A DNA stretch of 64,000 nucleotides, taken from assembly GCA_013396755.1 (NCBI GenBank), contig VWZF01004899.1, positions 129,857 to 193,856 on the forward strand. The letters are read 5' to 3'. A program made the translations under genes and the position numbers. The notes under the pieces are model-generated. The model made no database searches, was not told where the DNA came from, and worked only from the letters and a program-made list of their open reading frames with translations. Numbering within the stretch: the first letter of the stretch is position 1; the number at the start of each line of letters is the position of its first letter. This document shows, piece by piece, positions 25,291 to 38,711 of the stretch. This stretch comes from Sclerurus mexicanus (taxonomy: Eukaryota > Chordata > Aves > Passeriformes > Furnariidae).

Positions 25291-28200
25291 AAGCATTAAC
25301 CAACATTAAAAAATCTGATCTTCATGCATCACAAAAACTGCAGAGTTATGACTATGTTATTTTTTCCAAGACTGTAGATCATACAACATATCAATACTTC
25401 TTTTTTTTAATACATCAAGACATTTTAAAAGGAGAAATAGACATATGAAATGTACATCGTTGTTTTAACTGAACACTTGAAATGGTGGTAAAGATTTCTT
25501 AAGAACATCTAAAATACGAAGAAAGCTAACATAATACTTCAAAACTTCTGCCTGAAAATATTTCAGTTTTATTCAGATTCACCGCTCACTATTAATTCTA
25601 TGACAGAACCCAAGACAGTATTTTCCGGAGCTGGCATTTTAAAAACAAATGGCGTGCCAACAGTACTAGCTTTGCTTTCCATGATGCTTGTTTTAACATC
25701 ATGATGCTCCCCAGAATAAGCAAGCCTATGACTGCAACCATATGTTTGCAAACATGAGTTGAACATTTTCTTGAGTTTGCTCAGAGCCTTAAATAATATC
25801 TTCAAGAACAAGCCTGTTGCTGCAAAACTTTTTGTCCTACTGTGTCATAAAGCCCACTGCTGAGCACCATCATCTCTGGGACGTCAAGTAACTGGAGAAC
25901 TGAAGTGATACAACTGAGCTGGTTCAAGATCAGCCTTTCTGCACAGCAGGTCCCATTTACGGCTGTACAACCTCTGTAATCAAGGGAACTTGCACAAACA
26001 AGGGAACAAGTGCAGTTACACTCATGCTTTCAAACCAAGTACAGGAATATTTCTTTGATACAGACAAGTTCTTTTTGGCTCTGTGCTTTTGTTTTGCCTC
26101 TGTAGTTAAAAATTATTTAGAACCATAGTATGTTCCCAGACACATATAACATAAGGAACACCATTCAAGCCTGTGAAATTAAACAGTGCAGAGCTTTGGC
26201 TTAAAAATCTTCTTTAAATAAAATTGAACCTCAGCATCTTTCAAAATACATTTCCAAACAATTAAAAGATACCTTCATCTTCCTAATCCTTTCCTTCTGC
26301 TATGCATTTACCCATATGATCCCAACAGTATTGCTTTATGGTAAGTTCCATTTCTCTGACCTCATTATTACCATAAAGAAGATTTCTCATCCGCTACACT
26401 CACTTTACTTCCTGTGGGTTTTTTTCTCAATACATACAGGTGGGACATATATTAATTATTATTATATAATTCTCATTAAAAGATGCTGGAGGTTTGAATG
26501 TCAGTTTAAACACAGATCTGTTTCTATAATTTCTGCATGTTCTGAACCTCCGCTGCATTTGGCAGTGAAAGGAATGGACAATGTTAAAGGATTATATACT
26601 CTATTCGTATTGCATCTAAATATCTGCAGATCTCAAAGACAGCATGTACATGTGCAGAGAAACGAGTATGTCCTTTCTGAAGCTCCTTACAGGTAGCACA
26701 TCAATGTCACATTAGGGCTGTGTTCCTTTCTTTTGTTAAATGGGAAAGCGCTTTAATGAAAGAAACATGAAGACAAAAAATATTCTTTACAACTGAAAAT
26801 ATTCACTTAATCAATTTTAAACACTTTTTCTCCAAAGGAACAAATCCTACATTATGTTTCATATTCGCAGCACACACACATCTCAAACATAAGGCTTTCC
26901 AGATACTGAATCTATAATGCTTGCAGCTAAAAAAGCTAGATCTCTTTGGTGCAATTTGCCAGATTTTGTGGGATTCTGCAGGACATATTCTGGAATTTTG
27001 ACAGTTCTCCCTGAAAGTAAAAGAGCATTACAGCGAAAAGAATACTTTGTTGAGTGCTTTTCATGGCATGCTCTTGAATTCAACACATTTGATAACCTGC
27101 AAAACCACAGCTATATCAAAACCAACATATATAGTTAAAAATCTGTCCAGACATATCTGAGTGACATATCATAGTGATCAGGAAACTATTGTTTTCTGTA
27201 AAGCAATGTGATGATACTTATAAAACAGTGATTTTCACCATATCCTAGGTCTACGCACATTCAGATTTACATGTGCATGAATCCACAAATATTTTTATGT
27301 CTTATTTACTTGATTGAATTTAACTACATATTTTTTCCCATGGTAAGTAACAAAGCAACAAGAATAAAATATTTGAAGACTGTGCTCTAAGAAATTCTGA
27401 GCAGCACCTTGAGAATCAAGGTAGAGTCAACCTGAGGTAAAGAACTTACAGTGTATTGACCAGTGAGCTACAGAAGCCCCCATTTATCTGTAGAAAATGC
27501 AACAGCTCTGCAAAAGGCCAGCTGCTCTACAGCCCATAAGCAAATCATCCTCAGTTCATCATTGCAACATAATGAAATACCTGGCTCTATCTGTATCACT
27601 CTTTCCCTGTTTCAGAGGAATCCTCCCTGTTTTTGGGCAATGAGAAATATACAAAGAGAAACTTCAATCTTGATTGCAGTAATCTGCAAATGTTGTTGGG
27701 CTTGGGTGAAAAAGTTTCTGCTTGTTTCCACAGCTTGCTGTGCTACCTATGTGAGCCTGATGTTTGGGTGACAGATTTTACAAACACTAGTCCTTCATTA
27801 GTCCTGTTACCGCAGAATTAAAATAGATATGCTTCCCTTTTAAATACCAAAATAAAAACTAGGAATAACTGATGCAAAATTCTATCAAATAAATATCAGA
27901 TCTTAATTCATCTGTATCACCACTTCTGAGTTTCCTTATGTAAACTTGCTCAGACTCTCTTTAAAAATGAACTGCTTAAAACAGTCCTAACATAATAAAA
28001 ACTCACACTTATCATATAATATCATAAATAAGCAACTTCCAAATCTGCTAAATCCATCAGTTTTAAAATGCAGAAATCAGTCTCTCAAACTGGTCAGTGT
28101 AGCAGCTATGATGACTTTCTTCAGCACAGTGATTTCTTTAGTAAACCATTGTGTAAAAGAAGTTTCATGACTTTCACTAACAAGAACTATACATGGAGTA

Positions 28201-29419
28201 AAGTGCATTGTGTTCATGACATCTTGAAAGGTTTCTCCATTTTTTTTTCTCCAGTGAGGTCTTTATAGTGCTAAGGGTCAAATCTTCTAGCACCTTTAAT
28301 AAAACAGGTAAATCTAGAAAATGAAGGGTGGGTTCTATTCTGTCAATGGCAAAGTCAATGGCAATTTTCTTCTTCTCATTATTATTATTTTAGGCAGGCA
28401 GAGCATGATCTTACAAATCATGTGAAAAAAATTGATAAATATATCTCAACTCATAATTTTAAAGACAAGGACTTCAGACACTAATATTCTACATATCTTT
28501 TAAGATATGGAATACCTACTGTCACGTAACTATAATGATATGGGGTTGCAAGCCAAGAAAAGTCTGAAAGCAAGCTCAGAGGAGTCAATGAATTTTACTG
28601 CTTTAAGAACAACATAGCTCCCTTTTATCAAGAGGAACACAGAACAATATAGGCTTCAGTTATTAACTCAGGCTGAAACTTGCAATATCAGCCTTGCTTC
28701 TCCAATACCACTGCAGGAAGGAAGGGCTGGAGATACCAAATGTATTTTGTTCCCCGTGGGAAGTGTATTTTGCCCTCCTGTACCAGCTGCCACTCCTTCT
28801 ACACCAAGTTAGTCATTTGTAGCTATAGGTTTCCCACAACATAGACATGGGCAAGTGCAAACAGCAGGGTCGTGCCTACCATAGATAACCACCTATCTTG
28901 AGTTGTGCTGAGAGCCATCCCTTAAGCTTTCTGTTCTTTTTCTGACTCTAGCAGGCCATCTAATAAAAGATATTAAACTTTTCCTCCCTTATCTATAGTT
29001 CACACTTGTCCTTACACACTCAAGGTATGAGCAGTATTGTACCTATAGGGTTTGACATGGTCTGAAGCAGAACTGTAAACATATCTGAAACACTTCTGTA
29101 ATTACTAAAAATAGATGGTGTGTCACATATGGCACCCAGTGGCTTTTTGTTAAGAACCATTGCTTTTCTTAGGCTACGAAAATACATAGCTAACATCCTC
29201 TATGAAATGTTAACTAGGAATGATAACTATTATTTTTGCTTTCTGCAGATTTATGGCTAATTTGGCAAATGTGACTTACAAAAGTGACAATGAATAAGAG
29301 AATCAACTTTGAAGTTAGCGTACTAAACGAATTTGCAAATCCTACATTTTATTTTTCTGTGTTTAAAATGCCATAATATAGACAGTGGAACACCAGAAAC
29401 AGTCACTCTGATAGGCACT

Positions 29420-29464
29420 TTTAAAAAAAAAGATGTTTAAAAAAAAAGATGTTTAAAAAAAAGA
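29420..29464. repeat. Short tandem repeat, 16-bp unit
   Basis: The unit TTTAAAAAAAAAGATG is present in two full copies (29420-29435 and 29436-29451) and most of a third, which diverges after its A run. Confidence 0.9.
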
Positions 29465-30319
29465 GCAGTGTGATCTTATCATTCCAATTAACACCCATCT
29501 GAATTTTACATTACTTATTTTTAATCACCTAAAATCAACCATGAACTTAAAATTGTACTGCAAAGTAGAAACAGTCCATTTAAATGATGATTTTTCTTAA
29601 AACTTTTGATTGCATGGTTGTCCCAGGATCCTGGAAAGAGTATTTCTTTCTCTGTTGATCTTGCTGCTTGCCAATACTGACATTTACTATTTGTGTCTGT
29701 GGCAGAACTTCTGCTCTCCACTTGATTTACACTCCTATTAAAATGTTACCAGAAGCATGGGAAGTTTGCTGCCATATTAAAAGAGAACACCTTCTGTTTC
29801 CACTTTTCTTCTTACCCATCTAATAAAAATGCCAATCTTAAAAAATCTCTAAAACCAACTTACATATTTTTCTTCATCACATAATGAAAAAAATAGAGAA
29901 ACTCAGTATTTCCTGTCAATAAATATAACGGCTACATTTGTGTTTAGTTTGTTTAATTGGTAATAATTTCCTGACAATCTTTAAGCACAGTATGCTAATT
30001 TCATTCAAGGGTAAGACCTTCAGCAGTAAGGCAAAATACCCCAGGATTCATTGGCATTTTGCATCTCTTAAAACAGAAAAATGGAAAAGAAAGTCTAGAA
30101 ACTTAGCAGAAATGGGAGAAAAATTAAAGACAGGTAAGTTTTGATCATGTATTTCTTCTTGCCAATTGACATACATAATAGAAAATGGTAGAGAATAGGT
30201 TAAACAGTCTAAAAGGATTTTAACCTTAAATTTGACAGAAGCTAAATGGCTGTGACATTGGGTTCTTCTACTTTATTCCAGCTAGTAATCCACCTTCAAA
30301 GTTCCTGTCAGGTAAATGA

Positions 30320-30640
30320 CCTTGTATTTCATTAACTGATAATTAAATGGATTTATTCCACTAACGGTTTTAATTAAAATGCTAGAAATATTGATTACCC
30401 CTCTCATCCTTATTCCCCCAGATGAAAAAAAGGTTTTAGGAATGTTTATTTAGAGAAGACAGAGAATTAAATTAGATTGAATCTCTATGAGACCTGAAGA
30501 CTGGTTCTTTCATTTCTGCTGCTCAAGCAGAAAAAGGTTTCAATTTTTTGATGTTTGATTAATTATTTTGAAATCCATTTATGCTTACCTTGGTGTTTAA
30601 TTAAAAATGTCATTTTTAGCATAATTTAATTGGCTATCTG
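30320..30640. promoter_or_regulatory. Cluster of TAATTA-type homeodomain sites
   Basis: TAATTA or TTAATT cores occur near 30338, 30370, 30556, 30597 and 30624, with no simple repeat to explain them. Their spacing over about 300 bp could mark an enhancer, but the background is AT-rich and each site is short. Confidence 0.15.
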
Positions 30641-32079
30641 TGGAAGACTAACTTCAAACTTATATTTAAAAAATGTTGTGGGTTTTCTTTAATTTGAGGT
30701 AAAAGAAACTTTTTCCTTATTTGCTTTTGCTGTAAAAGTCTCATCTCATGAATGAAAAACTAAGAAGGGCTGAAGATTAACTGGATTTACTACATTTGAA
30801 TATGAGGATACATATGCTTATGAGTAATGCAGCTTTCTTTAGTTGCACATTTGAATCTATTACCAGTAATTTTGAATCTCTAATCTAACAAATATGGAGT
30901 GTGTGGCTCCAAATATTTGGGATTTATTGTTACTAACATTAACCAAACTCTCTGCAGTGTGTCCAGAAATGCTTTTAGTATGGGCTGGAATCCTTTTGCA
31001 AATGATTTAACATACAAAATATATTAGTGAAAAAAAAAGTATTTGGTTCAATTTATATTCAGCAAACAAATATTAGAAAGCAACACTAATTTAATTCTCT
31101 TTTAATTTATCTACCATGTGTGAGTGTTTTACTGTTTTCTTACCCTATTGTGTTCCTGATCTAAAATTTGCCTTCTACATGAACCACTATTCTACTGCAG
31201 AACCAAGTCTTTTTATTAAGTGAGAAAGATTAAAATCAAATTGGTTTGTATCATTTCAATACCAAATATGGACATGTTGTGGTCTTACAAAGAGCATATT
31301 TTGTTACCACTTGCTCGCTCTAAAACATATGATCTAGAATATTCTATATGGAAAGTGACAGTACTTTGATAATAAAAACCTTAATCAAATAACTAAAGCC
31401 CTAATTCTGTAAAACACATCCTTAACTTCAAGCACATAATCTGTCCAATTGAAGGGCCACAGAATTATTCCCACAGTTACCACAAGTTGTGGACTTGCTT
31501 AAAGGTTTTAGTGGCTCAAGACCTTCACAACTACTTATTTTTCCTTTTATGTTATTTACTTATGAATGGAATGCTACATAAATGTGGGTCAAAAACCTAA
31601 GAAAAGTCTCACTGTCGTAGAAAGACTAATTGCAGTAAGTTCTTTAATTTCAAGTCTGAAAAAGACGAAAAGTCTCCTCTGCAGATACTACATTGGACTC
31701 TCAGGCCTGTCAAAAACACATTAATGATCTATTGTACACAGTCAGTATAATTTATATTTCTCCCTTCTTTATTCAAGTGTTTAATGAAGAAAAATTTCAT
31801 AGCCTGATTCAAAGCCCAATGAATCAATTAAAATATCCTCAATCAAAATATTTGTCTCCAGAACTCCACTTCTTTAGTTACTTTAAAATGTCATGCGAGC
31901 CTGAAATACAGTTAGGTGTCAGCGGCTTGTGTACGGTCATGAGTCATCTAGGAATAGGGAGGCTAAAAGTCTTTCCAATGATTTACTGTCTTAAAATCAT
32001 CATTGCCATTTAACAAGTAACTGCAAAAAGCAAGTGACAAAAAGCCCAAACCAGATTGTGCATTTGTGAGCTGCAGAAG

Positions 32080-32230
32080 ACTTACGCTGAGGACCTGAAG
32101 AAGATAAATTGTGTAGCATGATGCCGCCTTTCTGAAGGCAGTGGATGTTCCACTCCCCTGATGTGCTCATTGTTACATTTTCAAAGCGCTGCACGTGGTT
32201 TTACTCATGCAGCTTTCCGTGACGTCAGTG
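32080..32230 (-). promoter_or_regulatory. Candidate internal promoter and first exon in AKAP6 orientation
   Basis: This short region has several CpGs in otherwise CpG-poor DNA. It contains a full CRE palindrome TGACGTCA (32220-32227) and an E-box CACGTG (32192-32197); an AP-1 site TGAGTCA lies nearby at 31940-31946. Reading on the minus strand from the CRE, the sequence reaches an ideal splice donor, CTCAGC|GTAAGT, with the exon end at 32086. A transcript starting near 32200 and spliced to the AKAP6 exon at 11067 would have the leader ATG (32168-32170) out of frame. It would therefore serve as 5' UTR, with an in-frame ATG available inside that exon. There is no visible TATA box. This is inference from motifs only. 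Confidence 0.25.
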
Positions 32231-35200
32231 CGAGTCCAGTAGCCAGCACTCCAAGTCAGACTCTTTCCTGCAAATGTACTCGTGCAGAAACTTTATTCAT
32301 ACAGCACTATTTCCAAATTCACAGCAGCTACTCCAGTAATTACTCATTTCCACTCATACAGGTATGCAGGATGAGGCTGTTACTGCTTTTTGCTCTAGCT
32401 ATGAAAGGGAATGGTAAAGTTGGAGCTCCCAGCTTTCACAGACTGTGGTTGTTCCAGCAAGGCCTGTCGAATCTTTTGGTCAAGATTCTGCTTGTTTTGC
32501 CTATCAAATGCCACAACACATTCCTGTCCTCTTTCAGAGAAGGACTAAAGAACTCAGTCACAGTATTTTATTTCTGAGTTACTCTTTTATTAATTCTTTA
32601 ATTTTGATTACTGTGAATGCAGGGAAACAAAGTATTATGTTATTTTTATTTAATTTTCTGCTATTAATTTGTTCAATGTTTAATAGAATAATTTTGCCTT
32701 ATTTGGTTACATTTTCTATTTTATTGTGCAAATTGAATAAATTACAGAAGAACCTTTGACCATGTGTTGCCTATAGATTAAAATTCTGACAATGTGATCT
32801 ATTGGTTGTTTTCCATGTATACTTTCAATTATAATTTCCAAGAAAAATAAAAAATAAAAAAGAAGTCACTGAATTGGTTGTCCATGGACAAAAAAAGGAC
32901 TGAAAATATGTTGAAGCTTTTCAACAAAGAGCAATCACTATTCAAAACTACAGAAATTACACAGGCAAATCCATATAATAGTGCTACCTTTCCTAGTGCT
33001 ACCATTGAAAGCGACTGGTTTGTTTTCAGAGACATGTGAAATGATTTTTAAAGATGCACACGGCATAGGTTTTACCACTTTTTTTTTCCTGAACTTTTAG
33101 AAAATAGCCAAGATGAATAACTTTGTTTTTAACACTGATATATGACATATTTTAACCTGTCTACATACAAAAGTAGTGCTGTTAACAACTGCAACTTTCT
33201 TCAAGTATGCTATGAATCACTGTATTCCTTTTCCCTTTTTTCATGCACCATTGCCACTATCTTACCTTCAGCGGTTTTGCTAGATTTCAATGAAGATGGA
33301 ACCAGAGGGCACACATTAGAATTTTATATCAGTTCAAGAAGGGGAGAGAAGAAAGACATATGAAGCTAGAATGACATTCATTGAAGGTTCCCTAGGGAAG
33401 ATAACACATGTTTTTGTCTTTCACCTGCTAGGCATGCTAAATCAGTGCAATGATAAGCTAATTTATGAAATATATTTCATTGAAACCTGGACATCTTTAC
33501 TGTTGCTAGTTTGGATGTTAGCTTTACAGAAATAAAAGGCAACTAATTTAAAAGATGTTAAAACACTGGTTTTCTTAGGTAATGCTTACCATTTATGTTC
33601 ACTGGGGCTCTGGATTTCAGTACATAAACATTTTTAAAGCAGTTATGATCAGATGAAAGTTAAAATTTACACTCACAGCTCCTTCAAAAAAAGGATAAGC
33701 TTGCTTTCAAAACCAAAGGAATATTCTACCCTATTTTTTTAAAAATGTACCAAAATAAAACCACAGTAGCTGCAAGAAAAGTGACAGCATGTCTTTCCGA
33801 AACAGTGTCTCAGCCACCTTCCATAACAGATGTGTAGCAATCCAAAACTCAGTAGTTCATTTATTATCAAGGCAGTATAGGATGCCTTTTGTTCCTCACA
33901 GAGTCCAATGCATAAAAGCTTGCTCTTCAGGAGAGACCTTTAGGCTACCTGTGTTCAGGGATTGCATGCTAGATTTTAAGACCTTTTTACTCTAACTGCG
34001 GGAAAATGTATTATATGGCTGTTAATGGAAGATGATTTTAACATAAAACTTCACAATTTACTTCAGCATCAAAAAGTACATTGGAAGATACAACACTTCT
34101 GGTTTTGTTGAGGATTTGTTTTTTTGTGAACAAGAGCACCTCAACACTTCACAGTCCTTGCTGAACACACTCATAAGGAATTTAGAGACAGTCCATAATG
34201 CAGATGTAGAGACATACAATTCAAAAAGCATGTACTAATGAGGTTAAATTTTGTAAAGTATCTTAGCTGTCTTACAGATAATTGTGTTTAATTTTAACAG
34301 TTTCATGATCAGACACAGATGTGAGCATAATATCAAAGAGGATTTAATGCTTACAACAGTTATATCTCATCATTTATTCTATTTATAATTTTGGTGGTGG
34401 TGCATTAAGAATTATCTTTTTGTATTCTTAAATAATCCAAGCAAAGATTTTGAAGAAAAAATGTATTTTTAAATACTGGGAACATCTTCTGGCTGTACAA
34501 TGGGGTCTTGAATATTTCTTTTTCAGAAAAGAAGAAAAAAAAAAGGTAGCTTGGAGAAACTGGAACATCCAGGATCTTAACCATCACTAGTTAACATAGC
34601 TGTTTTCACTGTCCCCAGAACTGAAGACTGCACTTCCTTTATCTTTAATCAGCCCTTTGACTGCAGTGTTTTTGGCCCCAGTAGGGAGAGGAACTTCGGA
34701 GTCATGAGCAGCTTCAGCAAGGTCAATGAAGCAACATACATGCTTTAAGTTTCAGGGCATATTTAAGCATTTCACTGAATTCGTGCCAGTCTTTTTCTGA
34801 GCATTTATGCAAAAGGTAGGGGAAAATGCATCAGTTAAACTTACCTGTTCATTTGGGGTGATGAATAAAATCTCTTTTGCTCTGGCAAATTTCCCTGGGT
34901 GTTTCCATGTCTTTATTGATGTGCTCTTTACACTGAATTTTTTTTTTTTTACTGATAATTCATTTTCAAGTAGTCAGGACTTAGTTATGCCCACATTAAT
35001 TTTATAAACCAAGAAAACCGTGTTTTATTTATTATTCTTCCATATTGATGTAATACCTTTTAAAATGGTTCAACTAAATCAGTCCAAATTTTTACCCCCT
35101 CAATTCAACTTCCTTTTTGAGAACTTCCCAGAGTCTGAGTGTCTCTAAATGTTGCCTTCAATTCCTGCAGTATGCTGCACATTGACAGAGCAACCCTGCT

Positions 35201-38200
35201 GGACCCAGTGTAAAAAGCTCCACTAGAATCAGTAGATATCTGCTCAGACATTAGTTGCAAGATGAAGATTTTAACAAACAAATATAGAGAAGCTCACAAG
35301 TATTCATGCATGTGTCCAAATTCCCACTATTTTCTAGGTGACAATGATGCCCAGTTTGTACAGGTACTTCTAGAGAAGCACCTACAGGTTTGTAGACCCT
35401 TGGGATGTCTGGGCACCAAAGTACATCAGTACATGTCTCTTTAAGTGACTGCAGCACTATAGTATTTTTTTAAGTATTCAGTATAGTATTTCTTTTTCTT
35501 TCTGAAAAGAAAATGCTCTTTGACTATCTGAATTCCCCTTTTATGCTTGCTATTAACCACAATATACCCCCGCAAATTCTTCTTTTAAGAAAACTGTTTC
35601 ATGATGATTTATTTTTCCAACATTTAATGCTAAATGCACAGGATTATGCCATTGCAGCATAGCTAGGCAATCATGAGATAGTAACCAAGAAGAAATATAA
35701 TTTAAATAATATATATAAACAGAAGGGAAAAAAATAGTGATATCTTGAGACCTGAGATCTCTTGCAGTCTTTTGTAGAAGCATGGCAAGACTAAACTACA
35801 AAATGAACTCATTCCAAAATGTAGGACTGTCTGGATTCAGACTGAATTTGGTATTTGCACTGTTTCAAAGGGATAAATAAAAAATATTCTTGACTGCTTC
35901 CAGTGATTTTAATGAAAGGTACTTTTTCAGCATTAACATGACTGTGGGTCTTACTACAAATAAGCTTTAACCACTAGTGCTTTTTAAAATGTGCACAGAT
36001 TTATGCATAGGAATTAATAACAGCTTTTTCTGCTCTATTTTTTTTGGTGCACAGTGTCAGAATGGTAGTGACTCCCTTTGACCTTTAGAAAGAAGGACAG
36101 TCTTTTAAGAAAGCACTTATTCTTCCTTTATAGGGAAACTGTGTAAACGTAAGTAATGTGCCTGTGAACACATTATGATCAAGACAATAATAAAGGATTT
36201 AGCTTCAGTATTTGCCACACAAAATAAATCTTTAACAGAGCTGACTGTTTTGTGACTTCTTAAGCTGAATACAGTGGTTCTTATGCTAACCATCCCTTCT
36301 GTGCTGGCAGCCTTATGAGAACTCCCAGAAAACCTTTCCTGTCATTAGACATTCTCAGTTGGTCTCCAAGTGAAGAAGTAGCCAGCCCCTTGTCAAAGAA
36401 AATGTCATCATAAGATTATGAGAAAGAGAGGAGTGAAGGTAAAATTAAGTAAATCAGGGAAAATGGAATTCTGAGGAGGATGTGTAAAGTATATTAAAAA
36501 ATAGTGAAGATCAGCATCTTGCTTAGTATACATTTGAATATTCCTATAGGAATAGAGAATATAAAATTAAACTACTGATCTCCTGAGGACTAGATCATTG
36601 TAGGGAGGATATTCTCTTTTTCTCAATGTACAGATGGTGTGTAGCTGAAAACAGAAAGTAATTCCTACTTACTATCAGGAAAAGGTATGGATATGCAATG
36701 AACATTACCTTGGAAGCATGCACTGTGGTTTATACGTAGTAAATTTTTCAACTTGGAGAGGCAACAAGAGTAAAATTAACATTATCAGCTATAAAATATG
36801 ATATGGAAGGCTAGGTCCAGGAGCATTTTCCTGTCATAACCCCCTGGACTACCTACAGGAAAATGGATAAACTTTAATGATATATTACTTTTAATAACCA
36901 GGGATTATTTATACAGTGGCTTACAGAAAAAGCCACTGCTAATAATAGTTAAGAAGGCTATAAACAATATGTACATACATAGGTGATGTATAGTTGTCCC
37001 TGTATATTGTTTGAATCCTTAGGATTCATATTCTTTGCTTTTCCTCTTGAATGAGGCAAAAGGAAACTTCAGATCAACAAATGGTGAAGAGATCTGAAGA
37101 ACCTCAGACAGGAGATCTTTTTTCCAGGAGACATTCTGATATCAGACGATAAGATAAAAACATTCATGCATACAATTACACAGCTAAACTATTACCTGGA
37201 CATTAAAATAAGCAGTCTGATTGTCAGAACTAGTCCCTAACAGCCCTAACTTTTACCAAAAAAAGCCTAAGATGCTCAGGCATCACAGTGTTGATTTAAG
37301 TATGCAGTCTTAAATACTTGGGTTTGAATATTTTTACTTAAGTGACCTTTCCAAGGTCAGGAAAAATTTTATGCATAACTTTCTGTTGACTTACACCTAC
37401 TCAATTCAGCACTTTAATACTAGGCTCCCTGCTGTTTAATCTATCTCTTTCTTTTTCATTCAGTACAAAAAATCCTGAATTTGCCATGACTTAGGCACAT
37501 GTTGAATAGTATGTACTTAAAAGGTATGTAAAATTAGAGAGACATGTCAGACTCAGATCAAGATATACACATGGGAGGGAATTTCAAAATATAGTTCACA
37601 GTGCAGGCAAGGTGGCCAACTTCTCTGTACAAGGCATGAAGGTAGCTGGGTAGAGAGAATGGGATTTCTCACTTTCAGTGGAGTCAGCAGAACATTAAAT
37701 AAGGAATCAATAGGAAATTATGAAGAAAGGCCAAATTTCCCACAAATTTCCTATAAGCCTAAAATAGATGTAATGGAAATCTGGAATTCAGACCGTAAAA
37801 TGCCTCCTGAGCATACAAAATGTACATTAAGACATCCCTATATGTTGCTCTACAGGAAACGTAGACCACCGTTTTCTTTTAAAAAAAAATCTGCTACAAT
37901 TAATCTGTTTCTTGATAGCTTGGTAATTACAGCATTCTCTTGGGAAGCTGGAAATAGAGATTTTATTTCTTATAGAAATGCTCAGACAGTTAGACTGCAT
38001 GAAAGCAGCTCTTTCTGCTGAAGCTGGGCAATGAGAAACAGAAATGCGAGATTCCTGATGCCAGAGAAGAAGCCAAGAGGGTTCCCTGCCTGTCACTCAG
38101 AGAGAAGAACAATCTTCTGAGTAAAGGAAAAAAAAGGAAATCAGTCTGTTCCTGGCCCTAACCTAGAGACTGATAGTAATTTTTCAGCAAAGAATTACTG

Positions 38201-38296
38201 GATAAAACTATATATAAACACACTTTAAACAGAAAGCAAAGCTTAGAATTTCCCCTTTTCAAGAGTGAGGAGGGTATTTTCTCTATTATTTCTCCT

Positions 38297-38346
38297 TCTT
38301 TTCTTTATATATTACTACATATATTACATATATATATATGTACATG
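38297..38346. repeat. AT-rich TACATA/TATA repeat
   Basis: Imperfect TATATTAC and TATATATATA units, with a TGTACATGCA end. It is simple sequence of low information. Confidence 0.75.
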
Positions 38347-38696
38347 CATTCTTTAAGTGTATTAGCAATGTTCTATGTACATTAATCCTCTGTCAGACTG
38401 TGATTGTTTCAATAAAAAAACCCCCAACAACAACAAAGAAATAACGAAGACTGCAAGCATAACCTGAGTTTTCTCTTGTGTTGACCATTTCCCATTGTAT
38501 TGTACTACCATCATGCATTTACCCTGGGAGGTGTACACACAAATATACTCTATTAGTATGTTCATAGTTTCATTTAAACAAGTAACAGCATTTCTTCTAA
38601 AATATAACAGCCTTACATCGGATAGTAAAGAAACATTTCTGAATCAATATAACTATATATTCCTATGTTAATAAATTTACCGAGGCTTTTTTAACC

Positions 38697-38711
38697 TTTT
38701 TTTTTTTTTTT
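38697..38711. repeat. Poly-T run
   Basis: Fifteen consecutive T on the + strand. On the minus strand this is poly-A and could be the tail of an unrecognised retrocopy, but no body is visible next to it. Confidence 0.85.

Noticed and set aside
32161..32577. Open stretch of 138 codons on the + strand over the CRE and E-box region
   Set aside because: The composition shifts from mixed to AT-rich along its length and no family is recognisable. The regulatory motifs at its start are more informative than the frame.
33465..33480. Perfect 16-bp palindrome ATGAAATATATTTCAT (another, TAAAACATATGTTTTA, is at 6956-6971)
   Set aside because: Pure or nearly pure A/T palindromes of this size are expected by chance in sequence this AT-rich.
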